A stretch of 64,000 nt of DNA from Skeletonema tropicum. Taxonomy: Eukaryota > Bacillariophyta > Thalassiosirophyceae > Thalassiosirales > Thalassiosiraceae. Position numbers and translations under genes: made by a program. This document shows positions 22,730-32,416 of the stretch, in pieces (the first letter of the stretch is position 1; each line of letters opens with the position of its first letter). Below the pieces are notes generated by a model. It did no database searches. It saw only the letters and a list, made by a program, of their open reading frames with translations, and was not told where the DNA came from. The stretch is from assembly GCA_037178625.1 (NCBI GenBank), contig CM074131.1:2604001-2668000 (forward strand). Reading direction: 5' to 3'.

Positions 22730-24631
22730 ATGTCAGATAAAAACGCATCATCATCAGTAGGGCGCGATGAGCTTGCAGCTCTGCTTGGAGCCTCTCGCGC
22801 CTCTGACCTTGTTGCCGCCGCCAACAACGATGCGAAGAAAAAATCATCATTTGCCCCTCAATCACGTAGACTCAACAGAAAGGACGATGCAGAAGATGTC
22901 TCCAAAATGGACCGTGCACAGGCAGCTGCACTGGTGGCAAAGAAATTCGGAAGTGGGACACAATCCAGTTCAACCGCTGCTGGAGGAATTTCCAGGCATC
23001 GTGCGTCTGGGAAACGAAAGCGACAATATCAATTACTTGCCGGAAATTTGACTGAACCTAATAATGCTGTCATTAGCTCCATGGAGGTAGAGGAGGGAAT
23101 TGATGATTTTTATGATAAAGGAGGCACGCGAAAGGAAGAAGAGGATATATTTACAGTCAATAAAACAGCAAGTGGTGGGGGAAAACGCAAAAAGTTACAG
23201 GCCAAGGTACTCTTAAAGAGGGAAGGGGATGGGAATGGACGCGTAGATAGACGCCGTCGTAGTTATTCTGACTCCTCCAGTGCATCGTCGTCTTCATCAT
23301 CCTCCCAATCTCAGTCTTCGTCATCAGATGATGAGTCAACAAACCGAAGTAGCAGGAAAAACCGCAGGCGTAGGTCAAATAGTTCATCATCTTCATCATC
23401 ATCATCAGACGAAGATGAAGCCGATCTTCGAAGGAAAAGAGCTCGTGCAAAGGCGCAGAGAAGTCAGAGCGAAGCTGTCGTTGTATCAGTCAGAGATAGA
23501 AAAGATGACAGCTCAAACAATGACAGCTTTCAATCACTTGACAAACTTGATGCACCTAACAAAAGTACTGATGCAAGTGGAAACAATACACCAAAGCAAA
23601 AAAAGATTGATGATGAGAAAATCACCAACATGAAACAGAATAAATTGGAAGGATCATTGGCTAAGAAAAAGAAACTAAACCGAGCTAGCAGTGGCAGCGA
23701 ATCTTCATCATCTGATGATAGTAATGATTCATCTACATCTACATCATCCTCATCTTCCTCAGAAGACGAGTCCGACGATGACATTGCTCCAATTTCAGTG
23801 TCAAAACCATTATTTGTTCCCAAATCCAAACGTGGTACAGTTGCTGAAGTCGAGGCACAACAACGAAAACAAGAGGAGGCAGAGGAACGCCGCATACAAG
23901 AGAAAGAGAAGAGAGCAGTACAATCGCGTGCTCTTGTGGCAGAGGCAGTATCAGCAGTGGGCAAGAATGGCGATTCATCACATGGTATAGACGATGGAGA
24001 TGAGTTTGACACAGGGGAAGTTGGTGGGGAGTTCATTCCAGTACCGGATGATAGTGACCCTGTGGGTGACGATTCTCCCGATTTGGTTCTTGCGGAACGT
24101 GATGCGTGGGAGGTACGTGAATTGATTCGCATTCTTCGTGATGTAGACGAAGCAGTTGAGCTTGAAAAAGAAAGAAAGGAACTTGAACGAAGACGAGCCT
24201 TGACAGATGAAGAACGCCTGGAAGAAGATAGGAGAAGTGGACGTTACCGTGCTCCAGGAGAAGCACGACGAGTTCGGAGAGATGATGAAAGGCGCGATGG
24301 GAATAAAAGTGACATCAATTACCTACAACGTTATCATCATAGAGGGGCATTCTACCTCGACGACGATACGTTGAATGAAGCAGGGGCAAATGATGTAAGG
24401 CACAGAGCATTGGAATATAGCCGTTCTGCAACTGGAGATAGGATCGACAAACGCTCCTTGCCTGAAGTTATGCAGGTCAAAAATTTTGGGCTTGCAGGTT
24501 ACTCAACAAAATATAAAGGTCTTTCCAAGGAAGATACAACTGATAAAAGGTTGGACTTTTTGCCAATACGTGGTGCAAGTGCTGGTAAAAGAGATGACAA
24601 GAGCGGCAACAATCGTTACAATCAAAGATAG
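22730..24631 (+). CDS. MFAP1: MFAP1-family spliceosome protein
   Basis: Single-exon gene of 633 residues, longer than the roughly 440 of animal MFAP1. The C-terminal third carries the family signatures: LAERDAWEVRELIRILRD, then a charged helix ELEKERKELERRRALTDEER, NYLQRYHHRGAFYLDDD and LPEVMQVKNFGLAGYSTKY. MFAP1 is a component of the spliceosomal B complex in the nucleus. The N-terminal two thirds are low complexity: repeated Ser-run and Ser/Asp/Glu stretches with interspersed Lys/Arg blocks, which explain the extra length and are typical of disordered splicing-factor regions. Two sites (GEFIPVPDD and the acidic DDSP stretch) precede the conserved domain as in other members. Confident on the family; no intron or lesion visible. 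Confidence 0.9.
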   Translation: MSDKNASSSVGRDELAALLGASRASDLVAAANNDAKKKSSFAPQSRRLNRKDDAEDVSKMDRAQAAALVAKKFGSGTQSSSTAAGGISRHRASGKRKRQYQLLAGNLTEPNNAVISSMEVEEGIDDFYDKGGTRKEEEDIFTVNKTASGGGKRKKLQAKVLLKREGDGNGRVDRRRRSYSDSSSASSSSSSSQSQSSSSDDESTNRSSRKNRRRRSNSSSSSSSSSDEDEADLRRKRARAKAQRSQSEAVVVSVRDRKDDSSNNDSFQSLDKLDAPNKSTDASGNNTPKQKKIDDEKITNMKQNKLEGSLAKKKKLNRASSGSESSSSDDSNDSSTSTSSSSSSEDESDDDIAPISVSKPLFVPKSKRGTVAEVEAQQRKQEEAEERRIQEKEKRAVQSRALVAEAVSAVGKNGDSSHGIDDGDEFDTGEVGGEFIPVPDDSDPVGDDSPDLVLAERDAWEVRELIRILRDVDEAVELEKERKELERRRALTDEERLEEDRRSGRYRAPGEARRVRRDDERRDGNKSDINYLQRYHHRGAFYLDDDTLNEAGANDVRHRALEYSRSATGDRIDKRSLPEVMQVKNFGLAGYSTKYKGLSKEDTTDKRLDFLPIRGASAGKRDDKSGNNRYNQR

Positions 24632-24781
24632 CGCAGCAAGCTAACATGTTTTACTATAGATAAGAATATTGAACGTGACACTGCACACACATTTGCTCTT
24701 ACAGACAGAGTGCCCTCGAAAGTTCTCTTCATGAATCGAATGGCTAGACCTGATTGTCCCCCGCCACCAACACTCTTTTAG

Positions 24782-25348
24782 CTACTCCTCATCATAGAAG
24801 TCGAAGTCATAGTCTTCGATGTCAAAGCGGGTCTGGCAAAAGTATCCATTCCAGCTGCATCCACGGAGTTGGCGGCAGCTGTGCCTGCCGAGGTTTGTGC
24901 AACTTCCACTTGAGTTGCTGCTGCTGCTGCTTCCACTGCTGACGCATGTGCCGCTGTTGCTGCTCCAGCTGCATCCACGGACTTGGCGGCAGGTGTGACT
25001 GCCAAGGTTTCTGCAATTTCCACTTGAGTCAGCAGCATCGAAGCATGTTTTCCTGATTGTGTTCCAGCTGCATCCACGGACTTGGCGGCAGGTGTGACTG
25101 CCAAGGTTTCCCACTACTACGGCTTCCACTACTACTGCTTATATCAGCAGAGTCAAAGCCATATTCATATCTACTAACAGGATGCTATGATGTAAAACAC
25201 ACAAGCGAAAGGCGTCAGTAACTTGAAAGATTGATGCAATTATCAAACGAACAAAACATGTGACGCTACTCACAGCGGCAGAGACAGCTCCTGGACCAGT
25301 TGAGAGAAGAGCTAAGGCGGCGGAGAAAATAAGGTGAAGCTTCATCAT
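24782..25348 (-). CDS. Small secreted cysteine-repeat protein (frame interrupted once)
   Basis: Exon 1 (25348-25274) encodes a clear signal peptide, MMKLHLIFSAALALLSTGPG then AVSAA. A GTGAGT...CATAG intron of 88 bp follows (25273-25186). Exon 2 (from 25185) reads HPVSRYEYGFDSADISSSSG, but near 25098 it leaves the frame that encodes the main body; deleting one A in 'GGGAAACC' would join them. The body has three copies of a cysteine unit, C-x-NLG-(S/R)-H-(T/S)-C-RQ-(V/L)-RGCSW-x-C, separated by Ser-rich linkers, and ends in an acidic Asp/Tyr/Phe tail (FDIEDYDFDFYDEE). The pattern recalls small disulphide modules such as PSI, but no family is certain. The 1-base shift may be a pseudogene lesion, an assembly error or an unrecognised splice. 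Secretion is inferred from the signal peptide. Confidence 0.55.
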
Positions 25349-25982
25349 TGTTGTGATATCGTTCGATCTGTTGATAAAATTATGGATGATAAAGAAGTTA
25401 CTTTGGCAAAAGGAATATGAAATGAAAATGGTCTCTGCTTGTGTTTTTAAAACGGATTCCACTTGTGTTTTCTTGTAGGCTCCTCTGTAGGAGGCGGACG
25501 CGTGTTGTCAAGAGGTGAGAGTCCTAGAAATGGTTCACTTCTGCTTGTGTTTCTGAAATGGTTGCTGTGTTTTTCTCAGGCAGACGCGTGTTGCAAGATA
25601 GATGGAGGATACATACATAAGACTGGTCCAATAAAAAGTGGCAGTTACTATTTTAGTCAAACTACGAGAAAAGACGGACAGATGGTCCACTCACAAAAGG
25701 GTCAAAAAGGATTGGCGTTGGAGCAGCCTTATGCAAATTTTATCAAGCTCTTCTTTAAATCTTTAGAAAGACAATATAATGATCTTTACAACGATATATC
25801 ATACATCTATACTGCATAAAGTGTTCATATCACATTCACCTACTACTCATTGACACTTTTTTTGTGATGTGTGAGTTTTTCGTCCGTCTCACTAGCCCCT
25901 TTATTTTACTGCCACTTTTTATTGGACCAGTCTTACATAGGTAGGTAGGTCGGGCTTTAGGTTATTTCTGTGCTACGGTAAA
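25349..25982. other. Intergenic region holding a MITE-like element
   Basis: No gene is supported. An open frame at 25463-25819 overlaps the element and has no motif. Confidence 0.35.
25620..25933. mobile_element. 314-bp MITE with 26-bp perfect TIRs and TACATA duplication
   Basis: 25620-25645 and 25908-25933 are exact reverse complements (AGACTGGTCCAATAAAAAGT plus GGCAGT). The element is flanked on both sides by TACATA (25614-25619 and 25934-25939), consistent with a 6-bp target-site duplication. The interior has no coding capacity. The transposase family cannot be told from the ends. Confidence 0.75.
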
Positions 25983-26450
25983 CTACGTATCACTGGTATT
26001 GTAAGTTCTAGAGGAGTAGGTACCTTTTGCTTGGCCGAGCAGGGTCTTTTCTTTAGATGGCTGAGAAGACTCTTGAGTCGACTGAGAGCTACTTCTTTGT
26101 GAAATAGATCTGCCACCTGTACTGTGTAATAAATATGAATTTTGGTCATCATTGAGCGATGATGTCTTGGTCGGGCCATTGTTGCTCTCATAGAGTGCTT
26201 GAATGGCAGCTAGTCCTGCTGAGCCGTTTGCCTTGCAAATCGTTCTCCCGAATATTTGTGTGTAATAGGTGCTTGGGTCAGGGCTTTTGTAGGACCCCCC
26301 GTAGTGATAGTTTCGTTGTTTTGATTTCCAAATCGAGTCGGCTCGTTCTAGGATGTTTGATGGGGTTCTAGTGAATGCTTGGTGAGCCATTTTGGAGGCG
26401 TTTGGGAATTTGGACTTGTCGATATTGTGGAGTGTTTTGTCAGTCGCCAT
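25983..26450 (-). CDS. Hypothetical protein, 155 residues
   Basis: A single open frame from an ATG at 26450. The product is polar and Ser/Lys-rich with no recognised domain, signal peptide or membrane segment. It includes a Tyr/Gly cluster (RNYHYGGSYKSPDPSTYY) and a Ser/Gln-rich C-terminus. The start has an A-rich context and a 180-bp spacer separates it from the divergent PLC-like gene. It may be a real small gene, but no homology can be claimed. Confidence 0.45.
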   Translation of the reverse strand: MATDKTLHNIDKSKFPNASKMAHQAFTRTPSNILERADSIWKSKQRNYHYGGSYKSPDPSTYYTQIFGRTICKANGSAGLAAIQALYESNNGPTKTSSLNDDQNSYLLHSTGGRSISQRSSSQSTQESSQPSKEKTLLGQAKGTYSSRTYNTSDT

Positions 26451-26628
26451 TGGAGGTGTGCCATAGGAAGTAATTTATTGTGGGTCATGGACAAAAATGG
26501 CGGGACGAAAGCAACGAAGAAAACATTGCGACGAAGCTAGAGAGAGAGAGAGCAAGCTCATCCGCAGTACTTATTTTCAGTGACGGAATACTATTTAATT
26601 CAAATTTGCATCTAGCTTCATACTCCTA

Positions 26629-28375
26629 ATGATTAGGAGAAATAATTTGCTGCTAGGTCTAGGTGTTATTACCTATGCCTATGCAGCAGCAGCAGAAGGA
26701 GGAGTTCGCAATGTCATTGTTGACCCGCTGGAAGGAATCGAGAAATCTTTGAGCCTGTCTCCAAAGGATTCATTCTACACGCCAACGGGCATAGCTGCAG
26801 AGATCACGGAAGACGAACGCAGCATAGAGAATATGTCCTATGCAGATGTCTCATGGGTGTCCTCGCACAATTCTCATGCTAATAAGTTCGCTTCCTCAGA
26901 GAACGTCCTTCGGCAGCTGGCATCAAATCAAGAAATGTCTGTCTACGAGCAGTTGTCGCAAGGTGTCCGTGGGTTGATGCTCGATATCGAATACCGTAAC
27001 GGATCACTGCAATGTGTGCATGGATTTGTTGAATTTAGTTTGCTTAGAAGTTTAGTGATGAGAAATCATACCTTTCCTCGACGAAGACGAGAACTCAGTC
27101 ATTACCATAGATTTCGAAACAAAAGGAGACACCGAGCTGATTCGAAGTGTGATGAGAAATCTTCTTCAGCAAGTTCCCGACCTGACGAGGCGAATTTTCA
27201 AAGTGAACGACAATCGTTGGGAAAATCATAAGGAATGGCCAACCATTGCCATTGCCGAGATGATAGAAGCAGACCAACGAGTATGGTATTCATTCTCGTA
27301 GACAACTCCACGGTGGCTTCAAACGATTTGGGGATACATTTCCGTTATAATGTCACGATGGAGAATTTCTGGAAGGGGAGCCTCGATAGCTGCAGTCCAC
27401 GCAATGGTCTTGCTAACGATCATCTACCGTTCATATGGTACGTATATAGGTTCTAGACGTACCAGTCTAAAACTAGTCTGTACCTTAAGATACGAGTCTG
27501 TACCTTAAGATGTCCTGAATTTTCTATCTGCTCGTTCTGGACGAGTTCTTGTCCGATTCGAGTGAAACCAAGCCAGGGAGAGTCGGCGAGGACATTGTAG
27601 GAGAGGTCTGCATACTCGGTTCGGACCATAGAATCGTTTAGGAGACCATTGAGGGTAGTGTACCTATGGTGAAAAGATTCCTTGAAAACAGCAAAACTAT
27701 TCATTTTAAAAATGAAAATAGAAGTCTCACTACTTCGTCCCGAGTAGGAGAGGTACTTTGGTTGAATCTCATAGGAGAGGCTAGTTTTGTCGCAGTGCAT
27801 GGGAAATGATGTCAAGACATTATTAGTTAGTTTTAAAGTTAAATGCCTCGGAGGCAAATAAGTTGGAAGCATGCGGTATCAAGCCGAATCCTAAGAAGAA
27901 GCAGGGATGAACAAGATTTAGGAATGAACGCGATGTCAAAAGTTAATAAGAAAAAGGGTCGGAACTCCCAGGAAATAGATTCGACAGAAGATGGGCACGC
28001 CTTTTCACAATGAATCATTTTTGTTGCTTGACAGGAATAGAATCTCTCCGCCGTGTAAACCCTAATCGTGTTGGCGGAGGAGATAATGGATGGGGGATGC
28101 TTTTTCCAAGAATGATGCTTTGCATTGCCGAAAGTGGACTTGGACGCAAGCCAAATTTTGTTTCCGTAGATTGGCAACACTTAGGTGCTGTCCACGAGGT
28201 TGTAGATTACATGAATTTTGGCGGAAAGCTTGGTGTTGGTCAAAGCTGCGAGACTGGTCTCGATTGCGCGACTGGATCATGTTCAGCAGAGAAGCTATGT
28301 CATTGTAACCTTTGCAGTTCTACGAGCGATAGCTGCAGTGAATGCCAATATTCAACTTGGAACGCAAATCCGTGA
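26629..28375 (+). pseudogene. PI-PLC X-domain-like gene with several frame breaks
   Basis: The 5' part (from ATG 26629) has a signal-peptide-like start and then a PLC-X-like block: VSWVSSHNSHANKF with the catalytic-loop His, RGLMLDIEYRNGSLQCVHGF with a second His. The frame is then lost near 27065; the next frame reads IPFLDEDENSVITIDFETKG and ends near 27285, and a third continues RMVFILVDNSTVASNDLG to a C-P-R-N-G-L-A motif. A GTACGT at 27438 and an ACAG ending at 28034 could bound a 597-bp intron. The last exon reads RKPNFVSVDWQHLGAVHEVV and ends in a Cys-rich tail. Phases do not match across that intron. At least two indels are needed to restore a protein, so it is called a pseudogene; consensus indels are the alternative. 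Confidence 0.6.
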
Positions 28376-28429
28376 CTGCCATCCAGTACTGCAGGCATCG
28401 TTCAGTATACCTAACCTCTATTGTTTGTG

Positions 28430-29488
28430 TCACTTTTGTTCCTCCTTTCTATTTTCATTTGAAATTACCTTTTGTTTCCTCTTCTTCTTCATATAATTCT
28501 TGGCTACTCTCGCATTCCAAACACGAAAGGTCGGAGGAAGCTTTGCTGACGACGAACCCTCGTGCTCGATGTATTTCGATGGGAGTGTTTTCATGTGCGC
28601 ATCAGGATGGGGTCTTACAAACAATGTGGCTGCCATACGGTCATTGATATCACATTTACAATCATCGACCACTCGGTGCTTGATTGCAGAAAACACTTGC
28701 CCTTTTGTTAGATAAGATAAAACAGACCCAACAAAGATTATTGCGACATCGCGACCGTGGTGTGTGATTGCCCTCCATATACCAGGGTTGTTCTTGGTTT
28801 TCAAATCATTTGATACTGAGGCTTCGGCGCAATTGTTGGTTTGAAAGACCTCAAGACCTTTTCCACCTTCGTTAACTCCAGGACTATCGATGATCACAAC
28901 TGATATCAACGATGGATCCGTGTGCATTGGTAGAAGAACTTTTTGATCATGCTGCTGCTGCCGTGATAGTTGTGGTGCATCGTTACTGTGATCGACCAAT
29001 TCATCAACTTGATATTGTTTCAAATGCCATTGACTTGCTTTATCAGTAGGCCCAAACTCTTTGTCAAAGTAGCAATCCGGCAGCTCCAGTCTCCTCTCAA
29101 CAGCTCTCAAAACTCCACTTGCAACAACATCATGGGCAAAATGAAAGAATTCTTTCATATCACTCTCGAAGTTCACATTTGAATTTAAGTTAAAGACTTC
29201 ACCATTACTGAATACAAATCCCTGACGGTGCTGATTGTATCTGCCATTGGTATGTGATGCTTTGTGATAACCGGTCCATCCGCCAGAGTCAGTCGATGGG
29301 TCGATCACTGGCATTGATGAGTCATTGTCGTTACAGTCATTAATTTCATCGAAGGCACGCCGGGATGTGTCAAATGCATTAGATATGACATTATTTGATG
29401 ATGATTGTAGTTCAGACAATGGAAGGAGAGCGTAGCCGCCATTGATCTCCAAGTCTTGGACGCATTTGTCAAATATTTGGACGATCAT
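28430..29488 (-). CDS. 2-oxoglutarate/Fe(II)-dependent oxygenase-like protein
   Basis: From the first usable ATG (29488) the product has 352 residues. The iron-binding triad of the isopenicillin-N-synthase-like fold is visible: LPMHTDPSLISVVI (His189, Asp191) and FSAIKHRVV (His271), with Arg284 in DRMAATLFVRP as the 2-oxoglutarate contact. A charged Ser-rich linker precedes the HxD part. Substrate unknown. Upstream, the same frame stays open to 29569, and a neighbouring frame with MPSAMNAIDYIIKSAADP starts at 29636. The two frames are separated by a 13-bp tandem duplication (unit GATCACTGGTCAC on the plus strand, 29564-29576 with partial repeat at 29577-29585). Without it the protein would begin at 29636. 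Convergent with the decayed PLC-like gene. Assignment to the superfamily is firm, the start is not. Confidence 0.75.
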   Translation of the reverse strand: MIVQIFDKCVQDLEINGGYALLPLSELQSSSNNVISNAFDTSRRAFDEINDCNDNDSSMPVIDPSTDSGGWTGYHKASHTNGRYNQHRQGFVFSNGEVFNLNSNVNFESDMKEFFHFAHDVVASGVLRAVERRLELPDCYFDKEFGPTDKASQWHLKQYQVDELVDHSNDAPQLSRQQQHDQKVLLPMHTDPSLISVVIIDSPGVNEGGKGLEVFQTNNCAEASVSNDLKTKNNPGIWRAITHHGRDVAIIFVGSVLSYLTKGQVFSAIKHRVVDDCKCDINDRMAATLFVRPHPDAHMKTLPSKYIEHEGSSSAKLPPTFRVWNARVAKNYMKKKRKQKVISNENRKEEQK

Positions 29489-29905
29489 CTTCAAGAGTGC
29501 GTTGTTGTACGTGTGGCGCGGTTTGGTGAATGGCTTGAGGTGTCTCTCTCTAGTGAGAGCAATGATCACTGGTCACGATCACTGGATCTGCTGCACTTTT
29601 AATAATGTAGTCAATGGCGTTCATGGCTGATGGCATCGGGCTGCAGCGCACCCTACTTTAGAGAGAGCGCACCTGCACAAGCGAGTGATCGGTGGCGCCA
29701 AAAAATATCGCCCGAAATCGCTAACCACTTCTTGTAACTTGTAACTTCTATTATAAGAGCAATAGTAATACTTAAAGCTAGCGCTGCAACTATCTACATA
29801 TAGCTCACATCTGTCAGCAGTGCTGCTACGATAGTGGGACAACAATTACTGGAGTGTTCTCTGTGTTGTTTCATTGTATATCACAACAATTTGCGCTAAT
29901 ATATC

Positions 29906-30976
29906 ATGACGGACGAAGGCAATCCCTGGATTTCACGAAATCCCAGAAAGCGCTCTGAACCCAAGACAAGAAATGAAGCCGTGCCAAATAATACCAATCT
30001 CTCTCCTTCCACCGCCGATAGCAACGAGGACAATAAAAAAAACAATGGGATCCCGGCGTCATTGAATCCCTTCTTGGGATGGACACAACTATCTGCATGT
30101 CACGTTCGTAGGCCACGCAATAAGCGACGTCGAATCGAAATCTCAAATAACGATGGCGAGCCCTTGCTCCGTGTGGATGGAAAGGCGATCTTCTTCCTTC
30201 ATGATCCTCGTGCAGCCGACAACAATAACAAAAATGAGGAAGGCGATAATGTTGGTGGAGATGAGAATAAACCGTGGTTTCAGGGACGGTTCTTCCCATC
30301 GTTCGGTTTGTCGTCAAACAACGATGGCAGTAGAGCATCTCCAACATCGGTGGTGGTATCTTCAGATCAGCAACAACTTTTGTCCACTGCATCACCAACG
30401 TTGGCATCATCGTCATGGGGGTTGTTGGCAGTACAGAATGCTATTGAGGATGAATGTTTGCTGGATGATTGTGGGGGGTATCGTGAGCTTGATCTCACAA
30501 TTATTCGAAACAAGCCAAACTATCAATATCGTTTGTCAAGGCCATCACCATCATCAGCAGCAGCATCATCATCATCAAACAACAACAAACTTCGATGGGT
30601 AGTTGAAAATGTCGAGTGGACAGGGGGCGATATGATGCGACTATCAACCGATCCATATTCATTGTCATCATCGGCAGCAGCATCGCTCCCCATGGATGAG
30701 AATGGAGTCAAATTTGAACCCAAAACACTAATGGAAGGTGAGAAGGCAATGACGATTGCATCAAAGTACTTTCCATCTTTGGTGAAGCGTCTCCAGATTC
30801 ATAATTTGATGAATGACGAAGGAGAAGAAAGCACTTCCTCTTCTTCTTGTGATGACATTTTGGTGATTATTGGAGACATGTCAATCGTAGCCCCGAAGTC
30901 ATTTGTCCGCCCGCAGAGTGTTTCTTTGGCAGGGACAGGCGATTCAGATGAAGACGGATTGTGGAACGATGTATAA
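29906..30976 (+). CDS. Hypothetical protein, 356 residues
   Basis: Single-exon gene from an ATG at 29906. The product is mostly low complexity: Asn/Asp/Ser-rich stretches, a basic segment RRPRNKRRRIEIS that could be a nuclear-localisation signal, and Ser/Ala runs. A more ordered part near residues 230-290 reads KLRWVVENVEWTGGDMMRLS and ends in KYFPSLVKRL. No domain is recognised. No signal peptide or membrane segment. Repeats of TCA/AGC codons produce open shadow frames on both strands, but this frame has a good start and a natural end. Confidence 0.6.
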   Translation: MTDEGNPWISRNPRKRSEPKTRNEAVPNNTNLSPSTADSNEDNKKNNGIPASLNPFLGWTQLSACHVRRPRNKRRRIEISNNDGEPLLRVDGKAIFFLHDPRAADNNNKNEEGDNVGGDENKPWFQGRFFPSFGLSSNNDGSRASPTSVVVSSDQQQLLSTASPTLASSSWGLLAVQNAIEDECLLDDCGGYRELDLTIIRNKPNYQYRLSRPSPSSAAASSSSNNNKLRWVVENVEWTGGDMMRLSTDPYSLSSSAAASLPMDENGVKFEPKTLMEGEKAMTIASKYFPSLVKRLQIHNLMNDEGEESTSSSSCDDILVIIGDMSIVAPKSFVRPQSVSLAGTGDSDEDGLWNDV

Positions 30977-31229
30977 AACTTTTTGGGATCGAACGGGATA
31001 TCCAAACCTGGCGTTGAAAGCCGGAACGACTTCGATAGTGCAGCTGGACTGGTGGCTGGCTGGCGAAACAAATGAACTCCAATCCTTCAATTACATATAT
31101 CTATACAAATGCATTAGAAAGTAATCTACAACGAATACTAGAGTATGGTTATTTTTTTTTATCAGGTGATGCTTTCAGCATTTTGATCTCCTACACAAAC
31201 TACATCTGCTGCATAACACAGGAGGAGAC

Positions 31230-32027
31230 CTATTTAGGCTGCTCCAATTCAGTGCGAGCGCTTGATTCAGACAACGTAATGATGAATGATGCGTCCAAGA
31301 CATCGATCTCACTGGTTCGTTCTTTTACGAAGGGAGAGCTGTTACCTTTCCCTTTCTCTTCTTCTTCTTCTTCTTCTTCTTCTTCAATGATCCAATCTTC
31401 ATGAACAGTCCCATCATCCATTTCCGAGACAGTGCTGCCACAATCACCATCATTGGACGAGGAAGAGAGAATCTTGGGCGAGTCAGTGTCAGAGTGAGAG
31501 TGCTCTACGCAGGATTCATCGCTGTACTTTAGTCGCTTCTTTACATTGCAGAGACGCTCGTTGGTGGCACCGCCACCAAAAGTAGCCAACGACGACAACG
31601 GTAGCGCTTGACTCAAGGCGTCGATCGTGTTTCCTCCACCTCCACCATTGATGAGGCGAAGGGGAGATGAAACCGAAGAGTCATCGTTACTACACGAATA
31701 ACCGAAGAGTCCCACATTCATGTTAGCCTCGTGAGCGCCTTCGCGACCAGCCGCAGCAATTAGGTTGTTGTGCTTCGAAGCAAATAACGGAGTACCCTCC
31801 GCATTGCTTGATTTTGGTGGCTCCTCGCTGATTCGATTATCATTACTTTCAAGGAACCGTTTTACAACCGTTGATGAAATTGTGCTGGTGACATCAGGGC
31901 TGAAAGTGAAAGGAGAACCACACGAAGAGAAGCCAAAGGACTGCACTTCGCTAAGAGACTGCCTAAGGGCTTTCGCCTTGCGCTTTTCACTACTGCGGAA
32001 GGCTGGTCTAATAATATTGCTGCTCAT
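31230..32027 (-). CDS. Hypothetical protein, 265 residues
   Basis: Single open frame from an ATG at 32027. The product begins MSSNIIRPAFRSSEKRKAK, is Ser-rich throughout, and contains a Gly run (NGGGGGN) and an acidic run of ten Glu residues encoded by a CTT/TTC microsatellite. No recognised domain. The Ser/Asp/Glu composition suggests a disordered nuclear or regulatory protein, but that is inference only. Confidence 0.5.
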   Translation of the reverse strand: MSSNIIRPAFRSSEKRKAKALRQSLSEVQSFGFSSCGSPFTFSPDVTSTISSTVVKRFLESNDNRISEEPPKSSNAEGTPLFASKHNNLIAAAGREGAHEANMNVGLFGYSCSNDDSSVSSPLRLINGGGGGNTIDALSQALPLSSLATFGGGATNERLCNVKKRLKYSDESCVEHSHSDTDSPKILSSSSNDGDCGSTVSEMDDGTVHEDWIIEEEEEEEEEEKGKGNSSPFVKERTSEIDVLDASFIITLSESSARTELEQPK

Positions 32028-32416
32028 TGTAATTTATTCGTTGATATGAATATGCATCGAGTTTGTGTCTTTGCTGTGGTAGTATCATACGTGCACGTGC
32101 GACTGCTTTCGGTAAAAACTCGCCGAGCGAGACTCAAACGAAAGTGAAAGTCCCAGCTCGGCCACAAAGCGCTTCGTACAAATAATGGGTGTATCGTACC
32201 ATTAGACATCTGGCTACAATACTCTATCATCTGGCTACAATACTCTATCTAGCGAGTAAGAATCACATCGATAGATTCATTAGTCTTGTCAAGGTTTCAA
32301 CATGAAGTCTCACAAGGCTGCACGAAGCAGGAAGGCAACTACTTCCAAGAAGCAACCACAGTTCGATAGACAGTCAATGCTCTGGCGGTGAATTTGGCGT
32401 TGTGAATATCAATTGA
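32028..32416. other. Intergenic, no gene supported
   Basis: A 29-codon open frame (ATG at 32302) codes a Lys/Arg-rich peptide with nothing to support it as a gene. The region should contain the promoter of the gene ending at 31230 and the 3' UTR of the MPP-beta gene. Confidence 0.3.

Noticed and set aside
32302..32391. 29-codon basic ORF between hypothetical gene and MPP-beta
   Set aside because: Too short, no motif, no neighbouring exon to join.
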